From assembly GCF_020179475.1 (NCBI RefSeq), contig NZ_JAILXZ010000007.1, positions 1 through 56,273 of the forward strand: 56,273 bases of DNA, written 5' to 3'. The notes under the pieces are model-generated. The model did not search any database. It worked only from the letters and a program-made list of their open reading frames with translations, and was not told where the DNA came from. This DNA comes from Novosphingobium huizhouense. Its GTDB lineage: Bacteria > Pseudomonadota > Alphaproteobacteria > Sphingomonadales > Sphingomonadaceae. Positions 10,133 through 18,328 of this stretch are shown here, piece after piece. The stretch's first letter is position 1. Every line of letters starts with the position of its first letter. Made by a program: the position numbers and the translations under genes.

Positions 10133-11332
10133 ATGACCGACCTGTTCAGCAAGTTCGACGGCCTGATCGAACAGCGCCGCGCGCTGCTCGATACCGGCGT
10201 GACCGATCCGTTCAACCTGGTGATGGAGCGCGTGCTTTCCCCGACGCAGGCGATCTGCAACGGGCGCGAGACGATCCTGCTCGGCACCTACAACTACATG
10301 GGCATGACCTTCGACCCCGACGTGATCGCGGCGGGCAAGCAGGCGCTGGACGAATTCGGATCGGGCACCACCGGCAGCCGCGTGCTGAACGGCACCTATG
10401 CCGGGCACAAGCTGTGCGAGGATGCGCTGAAGGAGTTCTATGGCATGGACCATGCCATGGTGTTCTCCACCGGATACCAGGCGAACCTTGGCATCATCAG
10501 CACGATCGCCGGCAAGGGCGACTACATCGTGCTCGACATCGACAGCCACGCCAGCATCTGGGACGGCTGCAAGATGGGCGATGCCGAAGTGGTGCCGTTC
10601 AAGCACAACGACATCGTCGCCATGGAAAGGCGGCTGAAGCGCATTCCCGAAGGCGCGGGCAAGCTGGTCGTGCTGGAAGGCGTCTATTCGATGCTCGGCG
10701 ACATCGCTCCGCTCAAGGAGATGATCAAGGTCGCCAAGGACAACGGCGCGATGGTGCTGGTGGACGAGGCGCATTCGATGGGCTTCATCGGCCCCAACGG
10801 GCGCGGCGTGGCCGAGGAGCAGGGCTGCCTCGAGGACGTGGACTTCGTCATCGGCACCTTCTCGAAGTCGGTCGGCACGGTCGGCGGCTTCTGCGTTTCG
10901 AACCACCCCAAGTTCGAGATCATGCGGCTGGTCTGCCGCCCCTATGTGTTCACCGCCAGCCTGCCGCCGAGCGTGGTGCACACCGCCGCGACCAGCATCC
11001 GCAAGCTGATGCATGCGGGCAACAAGCGCGCGCACCTTTGGGAAAACAGCCGCACGCTGCACAAGGGGCTCAAGGACAAGGGCTTCCAGCTCGGCACCGA
11101 CGAGCCGCAGAGCGCGATCATCTCGGTCATCATGCCCGACCTGGAGCGCGGCGCGATGATGTGGGAGGCGCTGCTGCGCGAGGGGCTCTACGTGAACCTG
11201 GCGCGCCCCCCGGCGACGCCCGCCAACATGACCCTGCTGCGCTGCTCGCTCTGCGCCGAGCACACCGCCGAACAGGTGCAGACGATCATCGGCATGTTCG
11301 AACGCGCCGGCAAGGCCGTCGGCATCATCTGA
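10133..11332 (+). CDS. spt: Serine palmitoyltransferase
   Basis: PLP enzyme that condenses serine with palmitoyl thioester to 3-ketosphinganine, the first step of sphingolipid synthesis. The 399-residue protein is of the alpha-oxoamine synthase family, close to the 420-residue Sphingomonas paucimobilis enzyme. Landmarks are LLGTYNYMGMTFDPDV, the glycine motif GSGTTGSRVLNGT, LVDEAHSMGFIGPNGRG with the PLP-contacting Asp and His, and the Schiff-base lysine K245 in GTFSKSVGTVGGF. AONS and KBL paralogues are possible, but the acyl carrier neighbour supports Spt. Confidence 0.93.
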   Translation: MTDLFSKFDGLIEQRRALLDTGVTDPFNLVMERVLSPTQAICNGRETILLGTYNYMGMTFDPDVIAAGKQALDEFGSGTTGSRVLNGTYAGHKLCEDALKEFYGMDHAMVFSTGYQANLGIISTIAGKGDYIVLDIDSHASIWDGCKMGDAEVVPFKHNDIVAMERRLKRIPEGAGKLVVLEGVYSMLGDIAPLKEMIKVAKDNGAMVLVDEAHSMGFIGPNGRGVAEEQGCLEDVDFVIGTFSKSVGTVGGFCVSNHPKFEIMRLVCRPYVFTASLPPSVVHTAATSIRKLMHAGNKRAHLWENSRTLHKGLKDKGFQLGTDEPQSAIISVIMPDLERGAMMWEALLREGLYVNLARPPATPANMTLLRCSLCAEHTAEQVQTIIGMFERAGKAVGII

Positions 11333-12075
11333 TGCGGGGCGCAATGGCCGGAATGGCGGGCGCGCTTGCCGCGCTGTTCGCCGTGCCTGAGGCGCTGGCC
11401 CAGCCGGCCAGCAGCAGCGCCATGGTCGAGAACCCTTGCGCGCTCCCGCGCAATGCGGGCAACGACTGGGCCGCGCTGTGCAAGTACCAGGCGGCGGACA
11501 AGCAGGTTTCGGGCCGTCCGCGCGCGGTGTTCATCGGCGATTCGATCACCGAATGGTGGCTGCCCAATAGCCCCGCGCTGTTCGCCGGCGGCGTGGTCAA
11601 CCGCGGCATCGCCGGGCAGACCAGCCCGCAGATGCTGGTGCGCTTCACCCAAGACGTCGTCCGCCTGCGCCCGCGCGTGGTCCACATCATGGCCGGGACC
11701 AACGACCTGCTGGGCAACACCGGGCCGACCAGCGCCGAGGAATACGTCAACACGATCACCGCGATGACCGACATCGCGCGCGCCAACGGCATCGCCGTGG
11801 TGATCGGCAGCGTGCTGCCGACGAGCGGCGCGCCGTGGAAGCCCGAATACCGCCCGGCGGCGCAGATCGACGCGCTCAACCGCTGGCTGCGCGACTTCGC
11901 GCGGGCGAGCGGCTTCGGCTTTGCCGATTACTACGCGGCGATGGTCGGCGAAGGCGGCGCGATGAAGCCGGGCCTCGCCACCGACGGGGTTCACCCGAGC
12001 GCCGCCGGTTATGCCGTGATGGAGCCGATCGCACGGGCGGCGCTGGCCGAGGCGGAGAAGCGCGCCGGGCGCTGA
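11332..12075 (+). CDS. SGNH/GDSL-family hydrolase, exported
   Basis: A 247-residue esterase-type protein with a signal peptide (about 1-22, ending EALAQ). Block I is RAVFIGDSITEWW, block II VVNRGIAGQTS, block III AGTNDLLGN and block V DGVHPSAAGY, so the Ser-Asp-His set is intact. It resembles the lysophospholipase-L1-like and rhamnogalacturonan acetylesterase-like groups; the substrate cannot be assigned. Its ATG overlaps the spt stop by one base, so it is co-translated with sphingolipid synthesis. Confidence 0.88.
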   Translation: MRGAMAGMAGALAALFAVPEALAQPASSSAMVENPCALPRNAGNDWAALCKYQAADKQVSGRPRAVFIGDSITEWWLPNSPALFAGGVVNRGIAGQTSPQMLVRFTQDVVRLRPRVVHIMAGTNDLLGNTGPTSAEEYVNTITAMTDIARANGIAVVIGSVLPTSGAPWKPEYRPAAQIDALNRWLRDFARASGFGFADYYAAMVGEGGAMKPGLATDGVHPSAAGYAVMEPIARAALAEAEKRAGR

Positions 12076-12085
12076 CCCGCGCCGT

Positions 12086-13258
12086 TCAGTCGACGATCCA
12101 GTGGCGCTTGAGGTATTCGTCGAACATCGGCACGGTGAAGGCGATGTCGCCGTGCGCGGGGCTGTAGATCATCCCCTTGGCGATGATCTGGGCACGGCGC
12201 GGCCCCAGCGAGGTCAGCTTTTCGCCAAGCATGTCCGCTACGTCGGCCGAGCGGTAGGGCCCTGCCCCCAGCCGCGCCATGGCGATGACGTATTCCTTTT
12301 CCTTGGGGGTCAGCCGGTCGATGCGGACCTTGAAGAAGCCCTCGTCCAGCCGCTTGAGCGCTTCGCGATGCGCCACGTCGATGCAGTCGAGCGAAATCGG
12401 CGAGCGATCGGCGGCGTTCCACGCCTGATAGCCGAACTCCTGGAGCAGATAGGGGTAGCCGCGGGTCAGGTCGACCAGACGGTCGACCACCGCGGGCTCG
12501 ATCGTCTCGCCTTCTTCCTCGACCGGCTGGCGGATGGCGTTGGCGGCCGCCTCGCGCGGCAGGGCGTCGATGCGGGGAAACACGAAGAGTCGCTCGGCAT
12601 AGGACTTGGCATCGCCCGACAGCGCCGCGATGGCGGGAAGGCCCGCGCCGAACAGCAGGATCGGCAAGCCGCGCTGGTTGACGCGGTGGATCGCGACGAT
12701 CAGCGCCCCGAGTTCGCGCTGGCCGAGATACTGCACTTCGTCGATCAACAACGCCCAGCCGCGCCCGGCGGCCCGCGCCGCCTCGCCGACGCGGACGAAC
12801 AGTTCGGTCACGTCGAGTTCGATATCGCCGCTGTCGGCAACGCCCGGCTCGGGATCGACCGAAAGCTCGAAATCGCCGACCTTGACCGCGAAGGTGCCGG
12901 CAAAGCTGCGCAATGCGCGCATCGCGGCGTGGCTCGCCGCCTTGGCCGAGGCGACGAACGAGAGCTTGCGGACAGCCTGCTGCAGCTTGGGGTAAAGCAG
13001 ATCGGCAAGCTTGCGATCCTCGGGCGCCTCGATGAACGAAGTCAGGTAGCCGTGCTGTTCGGCAAGCTGCTCGATCCGGTTGAGAAGCACCGTCTTGCCC
13101 ACGCCACGCAGGCCGAGCAGCATCTGCGACTGCGCGGGGCGACCCTTGAGCACGCGCTGCAAGGCGATGTCGGCAGCCGACACGATGTCCTCGCGACCGG
13201 CGAGTTCGGGAGGCTGCGATCCGGCGCCAGGAGCAAAGGGATTGCGGACGGGGTCCAT
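12086..13258 (-). CDS. AAA-type ATPase (AAA_16/Orc-like)
   Basis: A 390-residue ATPase with Walker A GLRGVGKT (49-56), Walker B ALLIDEVQYL (about 169-178) and a C-terminal winged-helix-like region (about 310-385, DRLTPKEKEYVIAMARL then RSADVADMLGEKL). The family is widespread, usually as a stand-alone gene, and has no established function; DNA binding is likely. There is no partner gene here. A long inverted repeat lies just upstream of the start and may be its operator. Confidence 0.85.
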   Translation of the reverse strand: MDPVRNPFAPGAGSQPPELAGREDIVSAADIALQRVLKGRPAQSQMLLGLRGVGKTVLLNRIEQLAEQHGYLTSFIEAPEDRKLADLLYPKLQQAVRKLSFVASAKAASHAAMRALRSFAGTFAVKVGDFELSVDPEPGVADSGDIELDVTELFVRVGEAARAAGRGWALLIDEVQYLGQRELGALIVAIHRVNQRGLPILLFGAGLPAIAALSGDAKSYAERLFVFPRIDALPREAAANAIRQPVEEEGETIEPAVVDRLVDLTRGYPYLLQEFGYQAWNAADRSPISLDCIDVAHREALKRLDEGFFKVRIDRLTPKEKEYVIAMARLGAGPYRSADVADMLGEKLTSLGPRRAQIIAKGMIYSPAHGDIAFTVPMFDEYLKRHWIVD

Positions 13259-13272
13259 GTCTAGCTCTTTAT

Positions 13273-13306
13273 GGGTTAGTATAGCTCGGTCGCGCTATAC
13301 TAACCC
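13273..13306. repeat. Perfect 13-bp inverted repeat upstream of the ATPase gene
   Basis: Arms GGGTTAGTATAGC (13273-13285) and GCTATACTAACCC (13294-13306) are separated by eight bases. A third half-site, GTATAG, lies at 13315-13320. It sits 15 bases upstream of the ATPase start and is AT-richer than its surroundings. It could be an operator or, less likely, a terminator for the glutathione transferase gene, since no T-run follows. Confidence 0.85.
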
Positions 13307-13330
13307 CTAAAGTGGTATAGACAAGCGCCG

Positions 13331-13954
13331 CTAGCGCGCTTCCCGCAACTGTGCGGCCATCGCGCTGGCATAGGCGGGGCGGGCGGCGAGGCGGTCGAAG
13401 TAGGCCTGCATGGCCGGGGTGACGAATTCGGCGAGCCCGATCGAGAGCGCGAGCTTGATCGCGTAGCCGAGCGAGACGTCGGCCATGGTGAAGCGCCCGG
13501 CGGCGGCATATTCGCCGTCCATCATCGTTTCGGCATTGCGCAGGCGCGAGCCGAACCATTCGGCGTAGTCGCGCGCGATTTCGGGCCGGCGCGCCTCGGG
13601 CGGCGGGAACACGGCGTAGCGCAGGTGGATCGTCTGCGGGAAAGTCAGCGTCGCCTCGCCCATCACGAGGAAGTTGAGGTAGTCGGCATAGCCCGGCTCG
13701 TCGGGCGCGACCGCGAGCGGGGTGGGGCCGTATTTCGTGGCGAGGTAATGCGGGATCGCGCTGCTTTCGGTGAGGCGGTGGCCCTCGTCGAACAGCACCG
13801 GGATCGTGCCGAGCGGATTGAGCTCCTTCATCCCTTCGTGCCGCGCGCGCGGCGGAAACGGAAGGACGTGGAGTTCGTAGGCCAGCTCCAGTTCCTCGAG
13901 CGCCCAGAGCGCACGGAAGGAGCGGGCGTCGCGGCAGTGATAGAGCGTTATCAT
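13331..13954 (-). CDS. Glutathione S-transferase
   Basis: A 207-residue cytosolic GST with an N-terminal thioredoxin-like domain (1-80, with ELNPLGTIPVLFDEG and the glutathione-contacting LTESSAIPHYL) and a helical C-terminal domain (90-200, including GRFTMADVSLGYAI, the N-capping box). The family conjugates glutathione to electrophiles, but the substrate is unknown. It is a single gene, transcribed towards the ATPase gene. Confidence 0.93.
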   Translation of the reverse strand: MITLYHCRDARSFRALWALEELELAYELHVLPFPPRARHEGMKELNPLGTIPVLFDEGHRLTESSAIPHYLATKYGPTPLAVAPDEPGYADYLNFLVMGEATLTFPQTIHLRYAVFPPPEARRPEIARDYAEWFGSRLRNAETMMDGEYAAAGRFTMADVSLGYAIKLALSIGLAEFVTPAMQAYFDRLAARPAYASAMAAQLREAR

Positions 13955-14158
13955 GGCTGATAGGTCTACGCGCCTCGCCCGGCGTGGCAAGCCAGAACCG
14001 GCCGGCCCGGAACAGACCGGGTGACCGTTCATGCTTTGACACGATCGGGCAAAGCGCCGTCGGCCGGGCTGTGGCAGGCGCTCGCACGCAGTCCCTTCGC
14101 GGGCCATGCAAGAACAGCCGGGTCGCAACCACCGCCGGCACAACGAGGGGATCGTTCC

Positions 14159-15058
14159 ATGCGGCGTACCAGCGCTTTCGCATCGTTTCTGCTTGCGCTG
14201 CTCGCACTGTCGCTCGCGCTGCCGGCGCGTGCCGAGGACCAGCCGGCGGGGCAGAGCGCACCGGCCGCGCGCGGGCAGCTGCCGCCCGACGGATCGCGTG
14301 CGCAAGCGTCGCGCGCGCCGGCGAGCGGGTGGCGGGTCGGCCTGGGGCTGGCGCCGGTGTTCGCGCCGGCGTGGCAGGGTTCGAAGGACACGGCGCTGTC
14401 GATCTTCCCCGACCTGCGGCTCAACAAGGGCGATACGCTGTTCCTCTCGGTGCGCGACGGCCTCGGCTGGAACGCGATCAACCGCGGCGGCTGGAAGGCA
14501 GGGCCGCTCGTCAAGCTTCGCTTCGGCCGCAACGAGGACGATGGCGGCTCGCCGTTCCTGATCGCCGGCGGCAGCACGGCGCTGCGCGGAATGGGCGATA
14601 TTGGCGCGGCGGGCGAGGCCGGGGTCTTCGTCGAGAAGCGCTTTGGCCCGCGCATGGAATGGCGCGCGCGCGCCGAGCTGCGACAGGGCTTCGGGGGTCA
14701 TGAGGGCGCAATCGGCGATGTGCAGATCGCGCGGACAGGGCGCAGCGGGCGGCTGCTCTTTTCGGTCGGGCCACGCGCGACCTTTGCGGGCCGGGACTTT
14801 GTCCGGACCTATTTCGGGGTCGACGAGGCGGAGGCGCAGCGCACCGGACTTGCCGTGTCGCGACCGGACGGCGGGCTGCTCTCGTGGGGGCTGGGCGGAA
14901 CACTGACCCGGCCGCTGACCCTGCGCAGCGCGGTGACCGCGATCGCCGGGGTCGACCGGCTGGGCGGCGAGCCTGCGAGGTCCGCGCTGATCCGCGAGCG
15001 CGGGCGCAGGACGCAGGTGTCGCTCGGCCTCGCCTACGGCGTGCAGTTCGGGCTGTGA
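14159..15058 (+). CDS. MipA/OmpV family outer-membrane protein
   Basis: A 299-residue predicted outer-membrane beta-barrel with a signal peptide (about 1-26, ending PARAE) and many alternating strands from residue 60 onward, ending in GVQFGL with a hydrophobic C-terminal residue. The MipA pattern shows in GLGLAPVFAPAWQGSKDTAL and FPDLRLNKGDTLFLSVRDGLG. Members are scaffolds for murein enzymes or porins. The start at 14159 is selected because it gives a clean signal peptide. Confidence 0.87.
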   Translation: MRRTSAFASFLLALLALSLALPARAEDQPAGQSAPAARGQLPPDGSRAQASRAPASGWRVGLGLAPVFAPAWQGSKDTALSIFPDLRLNKGDTLFLSVRDGLGWNAINRGGWKAGPLVKLRFGRNEDDGGSPFLIAGGSTALRGMGDIGAAGEAGVFVEKRFGPRMEWRARAELRQGFGGHEGAIGDVQIARTGRSGRLLFSVGPRATFAGRDFVRTYFGVDEAEAQRTGLAVSRPDGGLLSWGLGGTLTRPLTLRSAVTAIAGVDRLGGEPARSALIRERGRRTQVSLGLAYGVQFGL

Positions 15059-15078
15059 CGCGTAGGCGTGCAGACGCG

Positions 15079-15363
15079 CTAGTTGATCGTGATCACGCCG
15101 TCGACGGCGCGCCATTCCTGCGGGCCGATCAGGTGCTTGTGCGCGATGCGGATCGAATGCAGCGTCGCCTCGATCTCGCGCCGCCAGTGATCGAGGAAGC
15201 GTTCGAGGCGGGGGAAGCGCGGGGCGAGATCCTCCTGCTGGAAGGCGAACATCTGCAGCAGGCTGGGATGGTCGGGCAGGTAGTAGTGGATCTGGATGGT
15301 GGTGAGGCCGAAGCCTTCGAGCTGCCGCGCGAAATCGCCTGAACCAAGTCGGCTGCTTCCCAT
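15079..15363 (-). CDS. Usg family protein
   Basis: A 94-residue protein of the Usg family known downstream of trp genes in alphaproteobacteria. It has the family core TTIQIHYYLPDHPSLLQMF followed by WRREIEATLHSIRIAHKHLI. Function is unknown. The start at 15363 gives the expected length; an ATG at 15405 would add 14 residues of doubtful coding character. No tryptophan genes lie nearby. Confidence 0.85.
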   Translation of the reverse strand: MGSSRLGSGDFARQLEGFGLTTIQIHYYLPDHPSLLQMFAFQQEDLAPRFPRLERFLDHWRREIEATLHSIRIAHKHLIGPQEWRAVDGVITIN

Positions 15364-15518
15364 GCCCTCTGCTCCTTTCGCAAGCGAGGGGCCTGGCCGG
15401 GACATGCGGTCAGGCCCTGATGAACCTGGATGTCACGGGGCAGGATTGCACAAACCGGATTGGCGTCAAGACCGGACGAACGCCCTTGTTGGGCAAAGGT
15501 TTTGGTGAGGTTTCGCGC

Positions 15519-16157
15519 TCAGACGACGCGTGGACCGGCCTGCTCGCACCTCGCCTCGGCCTGCTTGTTGCCGCCGCCGCCGAGCATCGAGGCGGCGACG
15601 AAGCCGCCGATCACCAGCACGACGAAGCCGACGGTGACGAGGCCGAGGTACTTGTCGATGAAGCGCTTGATCGGCGCTCCGAACAGGCGGAACAGCACGC
15701 CCACGATCATGAAGCTGATCGAGCGCGAGACGAGGCTGGCGAGGAGGAAGGGCACCAGCGGCATCGCGATGAAGCCGGCGGTGATCGTCAGCAGCTTGAA
15801 CGGGATCGGCGTCGCGCCCTTGATGACGATGATCTCGACCCCGTATTCGCGCAAGTAGCACGCGGCCTTGGGGAAGGTCTCGGTCAGGTGCAGCAGCGCG
15901 AGCAGCTGCGCGCCGACGCTGTCGTAGAGGAAGTGGCCGATCGCATAGCCGAGCAGGCCGCCCATGACCGAGGCGAGCGTGGCGATCGCGGCGAAGCGCA
16001 CCGCCTTCTTCGGCTCGGCCAGGCACATCAGCCCGAGCAGCGGATGCGGCGGCACCGGAAAGAAGCTCGCCTCGAGAAAGGCGACCAGCGCCAGCCAGAG
16101 TTCGGCATGGGGATGCGCGGCCTTGGCGATGGTCCAGTCGTAAAGTCGGCGAAGCAT
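15519..16157 (-). CDS. DedA/YqaA family membrane protein
   Basis: A 212-residue inner-membrane protein with about five hydrophobic segments. It has the SNARE-associated/DedA pattern: FLEASFFPVPPHPLLGLMCL near the N-terminus and KGATPIPFKLLTITAGFIAMP in two re-entrant-type loops. DedA proteins are linked to lipid-carrier flipping. It is divergent from the GTA cluster across 233 bases that contain the GTA promoter. Confidence 0.9.
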   Translation of the reverse strand: MLRRLYDWTIAKAAHPHAELWLALVAFLEASFFPVPPHPLLGLMCLAEPKKAVRFAAIATLASVMGGLLGYAIGHFLYDSVGAQLLALLHLTETFPKAACYLREYGVEIIVIKGATPIPFKLLTITAGFIAMPLVPFLLASLVSRSISFMIVGVLFRLFGAPIKRFIDKYLGLVTVGFVVLVIGGFVAASMLGGGGNKQAEARCEQAGPRVV

Positions 16158-16261
16158 GGAAAGTCGGCCCGTCCTGTCGGTCTGCGATCGCGGGCGGACT
16201 TAACGGAGGAGCAGCCGGAGCGCCAGACGCCGGCTCGATTAACCCATCTGGTACTTTTCCA

Positions 16262-16290
16262 TTGACATTGTCACGCTTGATTGGTACATA
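16262..16290 (+). promoter_or_regulatory. Probable GTA promoter with palindrome over the -35
   Basis: TTGACA at 16262-16267 and TACATA at 16285-16290 are separated by exactly 17 bases, a near-consensus housekeeping promoter. TGACA-T-TGTCA (16263-16273) is a perfect inverted repeat overlapping the -35, a good place for a regulator. The surrounding 60 bases are unusually AT-rich. Transcription would start near 16297, about 95 bases before the first GTA gene. Confidence 0.55.
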
Positions 16291-16390
16291 ACAAGAACAT
16301 CGCGATCGTGTGAGTCGCCTCCGGGCAGTCACCGAACGGCCTTTTCCGACCCGCGCTCCGGGCGGACCCTGCACAAGACGAGGATGGTTC

Positions 16391-16957
16391 ATGGCCAGCC
16401 ACAAGACGCGTGCGTCCGGCGCGAGCCGGTCGACGCCGCCTGTCCAGACGACGACCGAAACCGAGCCCGAAGCCGAAGCCAAAGGCAAAGCCGAAACCGC
16501 GCGCGGCAGCGCGCGCTGGAAGGAGCCCTTCCTGACGGCGCTCGCCGAAAGCTCGAACGTGACCGCCGCCGCCGCCGCCGCCGGCACCGACACCAGCCAG
16601 GCCTACAAGGCGCGGCGCAAGGAGCCCGAATTCGCCCGCGCCTGGCGCACCGCGCTGCTCGAGGGCTACGAGCACCTCGAACTCGAGCTGCTGCGCCGGA
16701 TGCGCTTCGGCGAGGGCAAGGAGGAGGAGCGCAAGTTCGACAACGCCAATGCGCTGCGGCTGCTCTCGCAGCACCGCGAGACGGTGGCGCGCGAGCGGGC
16801 GCAGCGCGACAACGAAGACCTTGCGCGGATCCGCGCCTCGATCGACGCACAGATCGAGGCGATCCGCGAGGTCGCCAGCGCCCGCCGCAGCGAAGAGCTG
16901 GCGGCGGCGCGGGCCGAAGGCGCCGCCGCGGCCGCGACGCACAAGGGCGCGGCGTGA
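16391..16957 (+). CDS. GTA small terminase subunit (g1-like)
   Basis: A 188-residue protein. A low-complexity N-terminus rich in Thr, Glu and Ala is followed by a helix-turn-helix-like region (ALAESSNVTAAAAAAGTDTS) with QAYKARRKEPEFARAW, typical of small terminase-like proteins, and then a charged coiled coil. It would start packaging of host DNA with the large terminase. The ATG at 16391 follows a GAGG ribosome site; an earlier GTG at 16310 adds an unlikely leader. Confidence 0.8.
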   Translation: MASHKTRASGASRSTPPVQTTTETEPEAEAKGKAETARGSARWKEPFLTALAESSNVTAAAAAAGTDTSQAYKARRKEPEFARAWRTALLEGYEHLELELLRRMRFGEGKEEERKFDNANALRLLSQHRETVARERAQRDNEDLARIRASIDAQIEAIREVASARRSEELAAARAEGAAAAATHKGAA

Positions 16958-18303
16958 GCGGGCAAGCCGATGCCGCCTGCCCGCCGGCGGACTTCGCCGG
17001 GCTGGTCGGCTGGGCGCCCGACGAGATCGGCGCGATGCTTGCCGGGCTGAGCGCGGCGCAGGCGGCCGAATGGCGCTGGCACTGGAGCCTCCACGCGCGC
17101 GCCGCGCAGCTGCCGCCGCCGGGCGACTGGCGCGTCTGGCTGCTGCTTGCGGGGCGCGGCTTCGGCAAGACCAGGACCGGCGCGGAATGGATCAACGCGA
17201 TCGCCGAACGCGATCCCGAGGCGCGCATCGCGCTCGTCGCGGCAAACCTGGGCGAAGCGCGCGCGGTGATGGTCGAGGGCGAAAGCGGGCTGCTGCGCGT
17301 TGCCGCGCCGCACCGCCAGCCCGCATTCGAATCCTCGCTGCGGCGGCTGGTCTGGCCCAACGGCGCGCAGGCCACGCTCTATTCGGCGGCCGAACCCGAA
17401 TCTCTGCGCGGCCCGCAGCACAGCCACGCCTGGTGCGACGAGATCGCCAAGTGGGACAATGCCTCGGCCCGGGCCGAAAGCGCCTGGGACAACCTGACCA
17501 TGGGCCTGCGGCTCGGCGAAGACCCGCGTGTGCTGGCGACGACGACGCCGCGCGCCGCCGCGCTGGTGCTGCGGCTGGTGCGCGAGGCGGCCGACGGGCG
17601 CACCGCGATTACCGGGGGCAGCACGTACGAGAACGCGGCGAACCTGCCGGCGCGCTTCGTCGAGGCGATGCACCGCAACTACGACGGGACGCTGCTCGGC
17701 CGGCAGGAGATCGAGGGCGAACTGATCGAGAACCTGCCCGGCACGCTGTGGTCGCGGGCGACGATCGAGCGCGGGCGCGAAACCGCGCCGGCGCAGCTCG
17801 CCCGCGTGGTGATCGGCGTCGACCCGCCCGCCAGCGCCGAAGGCGATGCCTGCGGGATCGTGGTGTGCGGGATCGGCGAGGATCGCATCGCGCGCGTGCT
17901 GGCCGATGCATCGGTGGAGCGCGCGACGCCCGAGCGCTGGGCCCGCGCCGTCGCCGAGGCTGCGCGCGCATGGAGCGCCGACCGGGTGGTGGCCGAGGCC
18001 AACCAGGGCGGCAGCATGGTCGAGGCGGTGCTGCGCGCCGCCAACCACGCGCTGCCGCTGCGGCTGGTCCACGCGAGCCGCAACAAGAGCGCGCGGGCCG
18101 AGCCGGTCGCCGCGCTCTACGAGGCGGGGCGGGTGCGCCACGCCGGGTTCTTCCCGCGGCTCGAGGACGAGCTGTGCGGGCTGTTGCCCGGCGGCGACTA
18201 CCAGGGCCCCGGGCGCTCGCCCGACCGCGCCGACGCCTGTGTCTGGGCGCTGACCGAACTGATGCTCGGCCGAACGGGCGAACCGAAGATCTGGTTCGAC
18301 TGA
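16954..18303 (+). CDS. GTA large terminase subunit (g2)
   Basis: Packaging ATPase and nuclease of 449 residues. Walker A is LLAGRGFGKTRTGAEW and Walker B lies in SHAWCDEIAKW; the RNase-H-like nuclease half has VIGVDPPAS and RSPDRADACVWAL with acidic metal ligands. It fills the capsid with random chromosomal DNA in GTAs. The GTG start overlaps the g1 stop (GTGA), so the two subunits are translationally coupled. Confidence 0.93.
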   Translation: MSGQADAACPPADFAGLVGWAPDEIGAMLAGLSAAQAAEWRWHWSLHARAAQLPPPGDWRVWLLLAGRGFGKTRTGAEWINAIAERDPEARIALVAANLGEARAVMVEGESGLLRVAAPHRQPAFESSLRRLVWPNGAQATLYSAAEPESLRGPQHSHAWCDEIAKWDNASARAESAWDNLTMGLRLGEDPRVLATTTPRAAALVLRLVREAADGRTAITGGSTYENAANLPARFVEAMHRNYDGTLLGRQEIEGELIENLPGTLWSRATIERGRETAPAQLARVVIGVDPPASAEGDACGIVVCGIGEDRIARVLADASVERATPERWARAVAEAARAWSADRVVAEANQGGSMVEAVLRAANHALPLRLVHASRNKSARAEPVAALYEAGRVRHAGFFPRLEDELCGLLPGGDYQGPGRSPDRADACVWALTELMLGRTGEPKIWFD

Positions 18304-18328
18304 ACGACCTTTCCGCGAAAGGGTATCC

